From a bacterium (lineage in GTDB: Bacteria > Chloroflexota > Dormibacteria > Aeolococcales > Bog-877), in NCBI GenBank assembly GCA_021795235.1, contig JAJYPP010000011.1, forward strand, positions 1 through 64,000: 64,000 bases of DNA, read 5' to 3'. Below are positions 56,274-64,000 of the stretch, piece by piece. The notes beneath the pieces were generated by a model. The model was given only the letters and a program-made list of their open reading frames with translations. It did no database searches and had not been told where the DNA came from. A program made the position numbers and the translations under genes. Positions within the stretch are counted from its first letter, which is position 1; each line of letters starts with the position of its first letter.

Positions 56274-57335
56274 TCACAGAAACAGCTCGGCAGCCAGGCG
56301 CAGGTTCTGCAGAGGGCCGCTGACCAGAAGCAGCGTCGGCAGGCCCTCCTTCCAGGCCGCCGCCTCCTCGGCGATCTTGCCTCTGGGCCCCACCAGGGCA
56401 ACCGCCTCCACCAACGACAGCGGCACCGCCCTGGCGGCGGCTAGGGGGTCTCCGCCCAGATAGAGGTCCCTGATCCTCTCCGCCTCCGCCGCGAAACCCA
56501 TCCGGCAGAAGAGGTCAAAGTGGAAATTGTGGCGGCGGCTGCCCATGCCTCCGGCGTAGAGGGCGATCAGGGGTCGGAGGCGGTCGGCGGCCTCGTCCAC
56601 CGTGTCGGCCATCACCAGGGGCAGGTTGGCCGCGATCTCGAAAGCCGGCGGCCGACCCTGAGGCTGGCGCCGGGCAAAGCCCTCGGCCAGCGCCGCCTCC
56701 TGCCAGCCGGACCGCTGCGGGGCGTGGAATCCGGCCAGCCATCCATCCCCTATCTCGGCGGCGAGGGCGATGTTGCGCGGACCCTCCGCCCCCAGCCAGA
56801 CTGGCACCTCGGTACGGCGGGGATGGACCGTCAGCCGCAACTCCTTACCCCGCCCGCCGGGCAGGGGCAGCTGGTAGCGCTCCCCGGAATAGGTCAGGGG
56901 CTGCTCGCGGCGCAGCACCCGGCGCACGATCTCGACATACTCACGGGTCGTCTGCAGCTGGGGCGAGAACGTCGCACCGTACCAGCCCTCCACGACCTGG
57001 GGTCCGGAAGCCCCCAGCCCCAGCACCACCCGCCCTTGGGACAGGTGGTCGAGGGTGGCCACGGCCATGGCGGTGGCGGCGGGAGCGCGGGCGTGCATCT
57101 GGGCGACGGCCGTCCCCAGGCGCACCCTCTTGGTGGCGCTGCCCCACCAGGCCAGCGGGCTGAGGGCGTCCGAGCCGTAGGCCTCGGCGGTCCAGATGGA
57201 GTCGAATCCCAGCCCTTCCGCTTCCGCCACCAAGCTGGCGGCGTCGGCCGGCGGCCGGGCTCCCCAGTAGCCCAGCGCCAGGCCCAGCCGGAGCGGTGGT
57301 CGGGGTGGGGGGGCGGCAGGGTCGTTCACCGCCAT
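56274..57335 (-). CDS. LLM-class (probably F420-dependent) oxidoreductase
   Basis: Luciferase-like monooxygenase-fold protein, 353 residues from ATG 57335 (upstream 34 codons are not conserved). G-L-A-L-G-Y-W-G near the start, A-E-A-E-G-L-G-F-D-S-I-W-T-A-E-A-Y-G-S-D and R-V-V-L-G-L-G-A-S-G-P-Q-V are the pattern of F420-dependent LLM proteins of Actinobacteria and relatives. V-W-L-G-A-E-G-P-R-N and the G-D-G-W-L block follow. Substrate unknown; clustering with acyl-CoA genes suggests a redox step on a lipid or terpenoid. Confidence 0.88.
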   Translation of the reverse strand: MAVNDPAAPPPRPPLRLGLALGYWGARPPADAASLVAEAEGLGFDSIWTAEAYGSDALSPLAWWGSATKRVRLGTAVAQMHARAPAATAMAVATLDHLSQGRVVLGLGASGPQVVEGWYGATFSPQLQTTREYVEIVRRVLRREQPLTYSGERYQLPLPGGRGKELRLTVHPRRTEVPVWLGAEGPRNIALAAEIGDGWLAGFHAPQRSGWQEAALAEGFARRQPQGRPPAFEIAANLPLVMADTVDEAADRLRPLIALYAGGMGSRRHNFHFDLFCRMGFAAEAERIRDLYLGGDPLAAARAVPLSLVEAVALVGPRGKIAEEAAAWKEGLPTLLLVSGPLQNLRLAAELFL

Positions 57336-57440
57336 CACATTAGCGGGCAGCTGGTCCGGGAGGGGATGCTTGGCGCATAGTTGTGCGGGTCGAGAGTTAG
57401 GCGCCCGGCGCGTCGGGACCGGGACTGAGGAGGTCACTCA

Positions 57441-58604
57441 ATGGCGGAAGCGGTCATCGTCGCGGCCGGGCGGTCGCCCATCGGCAGAGCGGGCAAGGGC
57501 TCCTTGGTCGACTGGAGGCCTGACGACCTGGGGGCCCACGTGCTCAGGCAGGTGCTGGCAAGACTGCCCCAACTCGACGCCAAGGAGATTGAGGACGTCA
57601 TCTGCGGATGCGGGCTCCCGGGCGGCGAATCCGGCTTCAATATGGGCAGGGCAATCAGCATCCTGGCGGGGGTCGACGCCCCCGGCACCACCATCACGCG
57701 CTACTGCAGCTCGTCGCTGCAGACCACCCGGATGGCCGTCCACGCCATCCGCGCCGGCGAGGGCGACACCTTCGTCTCCATGGGAGTGGAGACGGTGAGC
57801 CGCTACGGCTACGGGACCTCAGACCCGCCCGACGCTCGCAATCCCCGGCTTCTGCCCGGCAACGAGGAGGGCTTTCCCGACCTCTACCTGCCGATGGGGA
57901 TCACCGCCGAGAACGTGGCCGAGCGCGAGGGCATAACCAGGGAGGAGATGGACCAATTCGCCGCCCGCAGCCAGCAACGGGCGGTCGGGTCCCAGGCGGA
58001 TGGCTTCTTCCAGCGCGAGATCATCCCGGTCCCGCTGGCCGATGGCCGGGTGATGGACCGCGACGACGGTCCCCGCCCCAACACCACAGTGGAGGTGCTG
58101 AGCCAGCTGAAGCCGGTGTTCAAGGAGAACGGCACAGTCACCGCCGGCAACGCCTGCCCGCTCAACGACGGAGCGGCCGCTCTGGTAGTCATGTCGCTGG
58201 ACCGCGCCCTGGAGCTGGGGATCCGTCCTTTGGCCCGGGTGGTGGCGACCGCGGTCGCCGCCCTGGAGCCCGAATACATGGGCCTGGGCCCGATCCCCGC
58301 CACCGCCAGGGTGCTCCGCCGCGCCGGCATGACCATCGATGACATCGATCTGGTCGAGATCAACGAGGCCTTCGCGGCTCAGGTGATCCCCTCCGCCCGG
58401 GGCATCGGCCTGGACCCCTTGGGCGACAAGCTGAACGTCTTCGGGGGCGCGATCGCTCTCGGCCATCCGTTCGGGATGACCGGGGCCCGCATCACCTGCA
58501 CCCTGCTCAATGGGCTGGCGACCAGGGACAAGTCGGTCGGCCTCGAGACCATGTGCGTGGGCGGGGGCATGGGGATGGCGATGATCCTTGAGAGAATGTC
58601 CTGA
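57441..58604 (+). CDS. Acetyl-CoA acetyltransferase (thiolase)
   Basis: A 387-residue thiolase. The nucleophile Cys lies in R-Y-C-S-S-S-L-Q-T, followed by E-I-N-E-A-F-A-A-Q, G-G-A-I-A-L-G-H-P-F-G-M-T-G with the active-site His, and C-V-G-G-G-M-G with the second Cys. Probably performs the thiolytic step for the divergent acyl-CoA genes. GAGG lies 10 bases before the ATG. The ~105 bp divergent gap to the LLM gene should hold both promoters. Confidence 0.94.
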   Translation: MAEAVIVAAGRSPIGRAGKGSLVDWRPDDLGAHVLRQVLARLPQLDAKEIEDVICGCGLPGGESGFNMGRAISILAGVDAPGTTITRYCSSSLQTTRMAVHAIRAGEGDTFVSMGVETVSRYGYGTSDPPDARNPRLLPGNEEGFPDLYLPMGITAENVAEREGITREEMDQFAARSQQRAVGSQADGFFQREIIPVPLADGRVMDRDDGPRPNTTVEVLSQLKPVFKENGTVTAGNACPLNDGAAALVVMSLDRALELGIRPLARVVATAVAALEPEYMGLGPIPATARVLRRAGMTIDDIDLVEINEAFAAQVIPSARGIGLDPLGDKLNVFGGAIALGHPFGMTGARITCTLLNGLATRDKSVGLETMCVGGGMGMAMILERMS

Positions 58605-58678
58605 GCCAAGCCCGGACTGGCGTCGCGGACCCGGTCTGGTTCGGCGCAGAGCACCACTCGTCAGAGGCGACTCGGAAC

Positions 58679-58700
58679 GGGGCCCGCCGCTGCGGGCCCC
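58679..58700. terminator. Hairpin between convergent genes
   Basis: GGGGCCCGC (58679-58687) and GCGGGCCCC (58692-58700) form a perfect 9 bp stem with a four-base loop between the convergent thiolase and membrane-protein genes. No U-run on either side, so termination is probable by position only. Confidence 0.45.
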
Positions 58701-58703
58701 GAC

Positions 58704-59123
58704 TCAGAGATCCGGCGCCTGGTAACGGGCCACGGTGAAGGCGATGATGAGAGGGATGTCGACGGCGTAGACCGCCAGCATCATGGTGAGGAGCCAAATC
58801 TCGGGGCTGGGCACCCGGTCGAGGATGAAGACGTACTCCAGCATCCCGGCACTTATCGCGTAGGCGAGCAGCCCCCATTTGCCGACCTGGAAGAAGCGCT
58901 GCCGGGCGAACCGCCCGATCCGCAGCAGCAGGCCGACGTCGACCGCCACCAGCAGCACGGCCACCACCAGCAACAGGGAGGCCGGCAGGAGGGAGACGGG
59001 CCCGGGGATGTGGGAGGCCAGGTAGATTCCTCCGGCCACGATGAGAGCGAGGGCCCCGGTCGCGATCCCGGCCACCGGCGGCAGGGAATCGTAGGGCGCC
59101 TTGGGCCCGGCCATCTCCGCCAT
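58704..59123 (-). CDS. Small integral membrane protein
   Basis: A 139-residue protein with about four hydrophobic segments (I-A-T-G-A-L-A-L-I-V-A-G-G-I-Y; L-L-P-A-S-L-L-L-V-V-A-V-L-L; G-L-L-A-Y-A-I-S-A; L-L-T-M-M-L-A-V-Y-A-V-D-I-P). The start overlaps the stop of the next upstream membrane protein (TGATG), so the two are co-translated and may form a complex. I do not recognise the family. Confidence 0.7.
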   Translation of the reverse strand: MAEMAGPKAPYDSLPPVAGIATGALALIVAGGIYLASHIPGPVSLLPASLLLVVAVLLVAVDVGLLLRIGRFARQRFFQVGKWGLLAYAISAGMLEYVFILDRVPSPEIWLLTMMLAVYAVDIPLIIAFTVARYQAPDL

Positions 59124-59731
59124 CACACCGAGACCCGAGTCATGATCACCAGGGTGGCGACCTGCATCACCCCGGTCACCCCGGCGGTGTAGATGAAGCG
59201 CCGCATGAGTCTGGCGATGACCTCGCCGCGGGGGTGCGCTCTCCTCATCTCGAACAACACCGCGATGTTGGCCGGCTCCAGCACCCCCAGGGCTATCACC
59301 GCCATCACCCCGACCACGATGTAGGAGGCGACCAGCCAGCCGTGATTGGGCGAGCTGGCGCCCAGATTGCCCAGGTGGCGAGCCAGCTGGAAGCCGGACC
59401 CCAGGGTCATGGTGACCAGGGTGGGCATGATCAGGACCATCTTGGGCATGAAGCGGGCCGAGAACTCCATCCGGGCAGGGATCGAGAGGCGCCCCAGGAT
59501 GGGGCCGACCACCAGTCCCACGAAGAGGTCGATCGCGGTCCACAGTCCGCCTCCGACGACGTGGAAGAAGTCGAGCGCCCACAGCCAGTTGCCCGCGATG
59601 GCCACGATGAGCGCAACCAGCACCGCGGCCACCACGGGAAGCCCGCGCCGGGGCACGATCTCCAGCTCGCGTGGGGAGCTGGTTTGATCCTGGAGCTGGG
59701 CCCCGATCGGGACCCCGACCGGTGTCGCCAT
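59123..59731 (-). CDS. Integral membrane protein
   Basis: A 202-residue protein with about five membrane segments. After a ~30-residue cytoplasmic N-terminus come V-V-A-A-V-L-V-A-L-I-V-A-I-A, then D-F-F-H-V-V-G-G-G-L-W-T-A-I-D-L-F and further segments. The H-V-V-G-G-G-L-W pattern is reminiscent of CopD/YndG-type or cytochrome b-like membrane proteins in which the His faces a ligand. That is a weak resemblance, so no function is given. Confidence 0.7.
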   Translation of the reverse strand: MATPVGVPIGAQLQDQTSSPRELEIVPRRGLPVVAAVLVALIVAIAGNWLWALDFFHVVGGGLWTAIDLFVGLVVGPILGRLSIPARMEFSARFMPKMVLIMPTLVTMTLGSGFQLARHLGNLGASSPNHGWLVASYIVVGVMAVIALGVLEPANIAVLFEMRRAHPRGEVIARLMRRFIYTAGVTGVMQVATLVIMTRVSV

Positions 59732-59808
59732 CGAGGGCCTCCGCCAAGCCGAGTCCAGCGCCCGGCGTCAGAGAAGCTGCACCAACACAGCGTCGAAGTA
59801 GGCGAATC

Positions 59809-61029
59809 CTAGCTCGTTTTTGGAGCCGGGACAAGCTCTGGGGACAAGCAGAGATCCACTCGCTTGGTGGCCAGCACCTTGCCGGCGGCGGCCACGAGAG
59901 TGGCACGGGAGATCTCGCCCTGAGCCACCGCGGTCTCAACGGCAGCGGCGATGTTCTGCAGAGTCGTATCCGGAGCGGAGGTGTTGAACATCACCATGTC
60001 GGCTCCCGCCGCGATCGCCTGGACCGCCGCCTGAGGGATGCTGAGGTGCAGGGCCTGGATCGCACCGGCGTTCAACGAGTCGGTGATGACCAGACCCGAA
60101 AATCCCATCCGCTGGACGAGCAGGCCCTTGATCACGACCGGGGACAGGCTCGCGGGTGAGCTGGTGAGCCCAGGCACCGAGGCGTTGGCCACCATCACCA
60201 CCGGCACGCCGGCCGCCACCGCCGCCCGGAACGGGACCAGCCCCCCGGCCACAAGCGATGAGTAGGGCTGAGTCGCGGCCGGTCCGCTGTCCGGGTTGCC
60301 GTTGGCGCCGCCCAGCCCGGGGAAGTGTTTGAAGACCGGGATCACCCCGGCCGCCTCCAGGCCGTCCGCGAAAGCCAGGGCGTAGGTCGCAGCGATCTGG
60401 GGGTTGGCGCTGAACGATCTCATGCCATCCGGATTGCGGGCATTCGGTCCGGCCCCGCCGTCCACATCCGCCACCGGTGCCAGATCCATGGTCACCCCCG
60501 CCTCCAACATCCGCGCACCGACCGACTTCGCCAGGGCCTCAACCTGACCCGGGCTCATCGTCTGGGCCATCTGCCGCGCCCAGGGCATCCGCCCCACAAG
60601 GTTGGCCATGCGCTGCACGCCCCCGCCCTCCTCATCGGTCATGACCAAGGGGCCGACCCCCCCGGGGGCGCTCCGGACCAGGCTCTGGAGCGACGCTGCC
60701 GTGCCCAGCGGAGCCTGGGAGCCGAACAGGAGCACCCCCCCGACACCCTGGGCAACCGCGGGGGCCGCGGCCGCGATGTCCTCCTCCTCCACCGGTACGA
60801 TCACCAGCTGGGTGGCCAGCCGAGCCACGCTCCAGGAGGCCAGCCGGGTCTGGTTGGAGCAGGCGGGCGGGCGGTACGGGTGAGCCCCAACCGTGGCCGA
60901 CCCAGCCTTGAAGGGAGCGGCGGAGGCGGCCTTTGGAGGCGCTCCCTGAGGCCCACATCCCGCCAGCACCACGATCAGTGCCGTCGACAGGATGCCCGCC
61001 GCCGACCGGGACCTGCGGCGGATCGTCAT
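59809..61029 (-). CDS. GH3-like (NagZ-type) lipoprotein with altered His loop
   Basis: A 406-residue exported protein. Residues 1-25 are a lipoprotein signal ending L-A-G-C (lipidated Cys25). The TIM barrel of glycoside hydrolase family 3 follows: T-D-E-E-G-G-G-V-Q-R, D-L-A-P-V-A-D-V-D, R-S-F-S, K-H-F-P-G (234-238) and the nucleophile Asp317 in I-T-D-S-L. NagZ-type enzymes read K-H-F-P-G-H-G followed by D-S-H. Here the loop is K-H-F-P-G-L-G and D-S-G, so both His, including the catalytic acid/base partner, are gone. It may bind rather than cleave peptidoglycan sugars, or use a different base. About 300 bp upstream (61030-61331) have no supported gene. Confidence 0.85.
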   Translation of the reverse strand: MTIRRRSRSAAGILSTALIVVLAGCGPQGAPPKAASAAPFKAGSATVGAHPYRPPACSNQTRLASWSVARLATQLVIVPVEEEDIAAAAPAVAQGVGGVLLFGSQAPLGTAASLQSLVRSAPGGVGPLVMTDEEGGGVQRMANLVGRMPWARQMAQTMSPGQVEALAKSVGARMLEAGVTMDLAPVADVDGGAGPNARNPDGMRSFSANPQIAATYALAFADGLEAAGVIPVFKHFPGLGGANGNPDSGPAATQPYSSLVAGGLVPFRAAVAAGVPVVMVANASVPGLTSSPASLSPVVIKGLLVQRMGFSGLVITDSLNAGAIQALHLSIPQAAVQAIAAGADMVMFNTSAPDTTLQNIAAAVETAVAQGEISRATLVAAAGKVLATKRVDLCLSPELVPAPKTS

Positions 61030-61331
61030 CTCCGCAGCCTAACGGCAGCCGGGGCTGAGCGCGGCCCGCCGCCTATCTCAAGTGGATTGGAATCGACGAA
61101 ACCAGCCAGGGCCAGCAGTGCATGAGCTCGGGGTGCTGACCGAATCTTTGTCCCCATCCACTGCCGGGGACGGCTCCGGGAGGGCATCCGCCTCAGCGGA
61201 CGGCTTGGTCGTGGTCAGTGCCACTGTGCCGTCGGGCATGCTCCCTGCCATGGTCAGGATCTGGAGGTGACGGCCCAGTGCAACTTCCAAGACTCCGGCC
61301 CGCTTCCGTGGCAGGTGGTCTGGAATGGCAA

Positions 61332-61757
61332 TCAGGTCTCGCAGCGACGCTTCAACCCGTGGGCCTCCATCTCCAGATACCGCCGCGTGAGACGAGCCGT
61401 GAACAGGCCAAGGATTGGAGCCAAGGGCCCTAGCTGGTCGATGCTCAGGGTGACGTTTGTGGTTTCGTTGTCCCCGGCGCGAAGCCGGTGACCCCCCGTC
61501 GTGGTCACGCCTCCTCCACTGGACCGCCAGGAGAAAGATGTGCCGGCTTCGATCTCGGTGACGTGCCAGACCATGGCCTTCAGCCGGGGTTGCTTGAGCC
61601 GCACCCGGCTGCTCAGCCCCAGGGGTCCGGTATCGAGCCGTTCCAGTTCACTGACCGTCTCAGTCCATGCGGGCCACCGGTCAACGTCGACGAGGACGCT
61701 CCAGACCTCGGCTGCGGTGGCATCGATGACCACCGATGTCTCTACGTGCACAACCAC
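61332..61757 (-). CDS. SRPBCC-family protein
   Basis: A 141-residue START/Bet v1-like protein of the polyketide cyclase/dehydrase group. The opening E-T-S-V-V-I-D-A-T-A-A-E-V-W-S-V-L-V-D-V-D-R-W-P-A-W is the diagnostic N-terminal block. Strands with V-T-E-I-E-A-G-T-S-F-S-W and a C-terminal helix (L-T-R-R-Y-L-E-M-E-A-H-G-L-K) follow. Binds a hydrophobic ligand; which one is unknown. It is divergent from the tetR gene and its promoter region borders the TetR palindrome. Confidence 0.85.
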   Translation of the reverse strand: MVVHVETSVVIDATAAEVWSVLVDVDRWPAWTETVSELERLDTGPLGLSSRVRLKQPRLKAMVWHVTEIEAGTSFSWRSSGGGVTTTGGHRLRAGDNETTNVTLSIDQLGPLAPILGLFTARLTRRYLEMEAHGLKRRCET

Positions 61758-61821
61758 CTCCTAGCTCAACTGGTCCCGACCGCCCACGGGGCTCGACGTG
61801 CTCGCGGTCGCTTTCTCAATG

Positions 61822-61837
61822 TGTACCATATGGTACA
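61822..61837. promoter_or_regulatory. TetR operator palindrome
   Basis: TGTACCATATGGTACA is a perfect 16 bp palindrome whose last base is the A of the tetR start codon. It is a typical size and symmetry for a TetR dimer site and lies 65 bp from the divergent SRPBCC start. Autorepression and control of the downstream pump are inferred. Confidence 0.7.
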
Positions 61838-62466
61838 TGACGACGCGACCAGCCGCCCGGCCAGCCAGCCCCCGGGACCTGCTCCTCGATAAGGCGATCG
61901 ATCATCTGGCCACCCACGGCCTGGGCGATGCCAGCCTGCGCCAGCTCGCCGTGGCGCTGGGCACCAGCCATCGGATGCTCATCTACCATTTCGGCTCGAA
62001 GCAGGGACTTCTGGTGGGCGTGGTGCGGGCGGTGGAAGAGCGCCAGCGAGCGGCGCTGAACGGGCTCGTCGAAGAGATCGGATCCGCCTCCCCTGCTGAG
62101 ATCATGCGCCGGTTCTGGCGCCTGTTGGCTGATCCCGGCCTGTGGCCGCATGAGCGCCTCTTCTTCGAGCTGTACGGCCAGGCACTTCAGGGCAGACCCT
62201 ACGCGCTCCCGCTGCTAGACGGCATCGTCGATGCCTGGATCGAGCCAGCTGTCGAGCTCGCCCTCCGTCAAGGGCTGCCCGGAGACGATGCCAGGGCTCA
62301 GGCTCGCCTCGGGCTGGCGGTCATCCGGGGGCTGCTTCTGGATCTGCTGGCCACCGGCGACCGCCGGGGTGTGGACGACGCCATGGAGCACCACATCTCT
62401 TCCCTGGGCGCCCACGAGCCCGCCCCCCCCGGCGCGGACCGGTCGGAGCAGGAGGACGAGCGATGA
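61837..62466 (+). CDS. TetR-family transcriptional regulator
   Basis: A 209-residue regulator from ATG 61837; the in-frame GTG at 61798 would translate through the operator. Helix-turn-helix at about residues 15-60: L-L-D-K-A-I-D-H-L-A-T-H-G-L, S-L-R-Q-L-A-V-A-L-G-T-S and H-R-M-L-I-Y-H-F-G-S-K-Q-G-L-L. The C-terminal ligand domain is helical, and its tail is Pro- and acid-rich. The ATG is coupled to a palindrome, leaving almost no 5' leader. Its stop overlaps the MFS start (ATGA), giving a regulator-pump operon. Confidence 0.92.
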   Translation: MTTRPAARPASPRDLLLDKAIDHLATHGLGDASLRQLAVALGTSHRMLIYHFGSKQGLLVGVVRAVEERQRAALNGLVEEIGSASPAEIMRRFWRLLADPGLWPHERLFFELYGQALQGRPYALPLLDGIVDAWIEPAVELALRQGLPGDDARAQARLGLAVIRGLLLDLLATGDRRGVDDAMEHHISSLGAHEPAPPGADRSEQEDER

Positions 62467-64000
62467 GCACGGCTTCTCTCAACGGGTCGACGCCGGGGGC
62501 GCAGACGACGGCCCGCGGCGGCCGAAGCCGCTGGTGGGTGCTGGTGGCGATGGTGTTCGGCCTGTTCATGCCGATGCTCGACAACCTCGTCGTGAACGTG
62601 GCGCTGCCCACTATCCAGCGCAGGCTCGGGGCCGGAATCTCGGAGCTGCAGTGGATCATCGATGCCTACACGTTGACCTTCGCGGCGTTCATGCTCACCG
62701 GGGGCACCCTGGCCGACCACTACGGCCGCAAGCGTCTATTCCTGGTCGGCCTGTCGATCTTCACGCTGGGGTCGCTCACCTGCGGGCTGTCGAGCGGCAT
62801 CCACGAACTCATCGCCTTCCGGGCGCTCCAAGGTCTGGGCGCGACGATGCTATTGCCTGGCTCGCTGTCAATCCTAACCGCGACCTTCGCCGGGCGCGAG
62901 CGCGGTGCAGCGATCGGCATTTGGTCGGCGAGTTCGGGCCTCGCGGTGGCAATCGGCCCGCTCGTGGGCGGCTTCTTGGTCCAACACGTGGGCTGGCAGG
63001 CGATCTTCTTTGTCAACGTGCCCATCGGTGTGCTCGCCCTGGCGCTCACGGTCGTCGTGGTGCCCGAGTCGCGGGACACCTCCCGTAGTCGGCGGCTGGA
63101 CCCTCCGGGAGTCCTGACCGGAACGCTCGGGCTGTTGGCACTCGTCTACGCCACTATCGAGGGCAATACCCGCGGCTGGACCAACGGGTCCATCTTGGGC
63201 GCCTTCGCCCTCGCGGCCGTGCTGCTGGGTGCCTTCGTGTGGATCGAGGCGCACCGCGCCTCGCCCATGCTGCCTCTCGGGTTCTTCCGAGTCCCCACCC
63301 TCGCTGCTGCGATCGGGGTGGCCGCCGCGGTGTTCTTCGCACTGTTCGGTGTCACCTTCTTCTTCTCGCTCTACTTGCAGGACATCCAGGGCTACTCGCC
63401 GATCGGGGCGGGCGTGCGGCTACTTCCCTTCACCGCCATGATCCTGCTGTTGGCCCCGCTCGCCGGGCGGCTATCGGATCGTTTCGGCTCGCGGTGGCTC
63501 ATGACCGGCGGGACGGGGTTGCTCGCAATAGGGCTCGCCCTGGGTCTGCGCCTACAGGTGGGCTCCTCCTACTCGAGCGTCATCCTGCCCTCGCTGATGG
63601 TGATGGGCGCAGGGATGGCCCTCACAATGTCGCCGATGACGGCGGCGGTGTTGGGCTCGGTGGATCCCAGCCGGGCCGGAGTTGCCTCGGCAACGGAAAT
63701 GACCAGCCAGCAGGTCGGCGGGGTCGCGGGCGTAGCACTGCTCGGCGCGGTGGTCACGGGTGCCTTCCGCCAAGAATTCGCGGCGCACCTCGCCACGACT
63801 GGCCTTCCCCACAGCGTGGTCTCCGCAATCCTGGCCAGGACTGGTGCCAGCGCTGTCGCCGGCGCCACGCCCGTGCATGCAGCCCCACCGGGCACGTCGG
63901 TGGCCGTCATAGCCGGGGTCGTGGCCGCCGCACGCGGCTCCTTCGTGCAGGCGCTGCACCGGGGGCTGTTCGTTGCCGTCGGCATAACGCTGCTCGCCTC
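62463..64000 (+). CDS. MFS drug-efflux transporter, DHA2 type (truncated by window end)
   Basis: At least 512 residues; the frame is open at 64000. Membrane segments begin at W-W-V-L-V-A-M-V-F-G-L-F-M. M-L-D-N-L-V-V-N-V-A-L-P-T-I is the DHA2 first-helix signature (normally L-D-x-T-I-V-N-V-A-L-P). L-A-D-H-Y-G-R-K-R is motif A, and G-L-A-V-A-I-G-P-L-V-G-G is motif C, the antiporter motif. About 13 hydrophobic segments are present before the cut, so it is the 14-helix class, exporting drugs or metabolites by proton antiport. Co-translated with the TetR regulator, which probably senses a substrate. Confidence 0.9.
   Translation, partial: MSTASLNGSTPGAQTTARGGRSRWWVLVAMVFGLFMPMLDNLVVNVALPTIQRRLGAGISELQWIIDAYTLTFAAFMLTGGTLADHYGRKRLFLVGLSIFTLGSLTCGLSSGIHELIAFRALQGLGATMLLPGSLSILTATFAGRERGAAIGIWSASSGLAVAIGPLVGGFLVQHVGWQAIFFVNVPIGVLALALTVVVVPESRDTSRSRRLDPPGVLTGTLGLLALVYATIEGNTRGWTNGSILGAFALAAVLLGAFVWIEAHRASPMLPLGFFRVPTLAAAIGVAAAVFFALFGVTFFFSLYLQDIQGYSPIGAGVRLLPFTAMILLLAPLAGRLSDRFGSRWLMTGGTGLLAIGLALGLRLQVGSSYSSVILPSLMVMGAGMALTMSPMTAAVLGSVDPSRAGVASATEMTSQQVGGVAGVALLGAVVTGAFRQEFAAHLATTGLPHSVVSAILARTGASAVAGATPVHAAPPGTSVAVIAGVVAAARGSFVQALHRGLFVAVGITLLA

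Noticed and set aside
58704-59939. 411-codon minus frame over the two membrane proteins
   Set aside because: Only its last 139 codons are a real hydrophobic protein; the rest is the wrong-frame shadow of the adjacent membrane-protein gene and the GH3 gene.
61078-61290. 70-codon minus frame upstream of the GH3 lipoprotein
   Set aside because: No recognisable domain or ribosome site; Thr/Ser/Pro-rich composition can arise by chance in this GC content.

Overview
The window is a 64 kb stretch of GC-rich bacterial DNA dominated by one large block of amino-acid biosynthesis genes (about 7.1-47.2 kb). It has a class II LeuA, a T-box leader, the LysW-dependent alpha-aminoadipate (AAA) lysine pathway, a predicted F420-type luciferase-like oxidoreductase, a PucR regulator and tightly overlapping ATGA/GTGA gene junctions. 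This mix points to a deep-branching high-GC lineage near Chloroflexota/Dormibacterota or Actinobacteria. No 16S or other decisive marker is present, so the assignment is inference.

Left edge (1-7.1 kb): an accessory region. A 3' half of a tRNA-Phe (403-447) sits beside paired GCGGACA repeats and looks like an attachment-site remnant. Two toxin-antitoxin-like pairs follow, then a cluster of palindromes and inverted repeats, a class C beta-lactamase-fold hydrolase, a methyltransferase, a frameshifted C-terminal scrap of a tyrosine integrase, and a GNAT acetyltransferase.

Nitrogen and leucine entry (7.1-17.3 kb): leuA on the minus strand, then gltB-gltD (glutamate synthase) and amt on the plus strand. 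gltB is preceded by a promoter, a leader and a strong terminator. The leader shares two sequence blocks, identical spacing and an 84-nt reading frame with the leader of the ilv operon 28 kb away.

Lysine (17.4-27.2 kb, minus strand): hcs-lysT-lysU-lysW-lysX-lysY-lysZ-lysK and an isocitrate/isopropylmalate-dehydrogenase-like gene form one tightly packed operon. It lies behind a T-box whose specifier reads as the lysine codon AAG and whose layout suggests control of translation initiation. lysJ lies upstream of the T-box. The dehydrogenase lacks the family's catalytic lysine.

Histidine and phenylalanine (27.2-35.8 kb): a PHP phosphatase and hisA on the minus strand diverge from a TrpR-family regulator, hisG, a hisD-hisC fusion, hisB, hisH, hisF, hisIE and pheA. 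Every histidine step is covered. A perfect palindrome in the divergent gap contains a candidate -10 hexamer on each strand.

Branched-chain amino acids (35.8-47.2 kb): ilvD on the minus strand; on the plus strand an attenuator-like leader, a 63-residue small protein, ilvB, ilvN, ilvC, a truncated LeuA-like ORF, leuB, cimA, leuC and leuD. CimA implies isoleucine synthesis from pyruvate through citramalate.

Right part (47.3-64 kb): a DEAD-box RNA helicase, a PucR regulator, and a fatty-acid or related acyl-CoA catabolic cluster (acyl-CoA ligase, two acyl-CoA dehydrogenases, two SDRs, a MaoC hydratase, an LLM oxidoreductase, a thiolase). Then come two membrane proteins, a GH3-like lipoprotein lacking the usual catalytic His, an SRPBCC protein, and a TetR-MFS efflux pair that runs off the window end.
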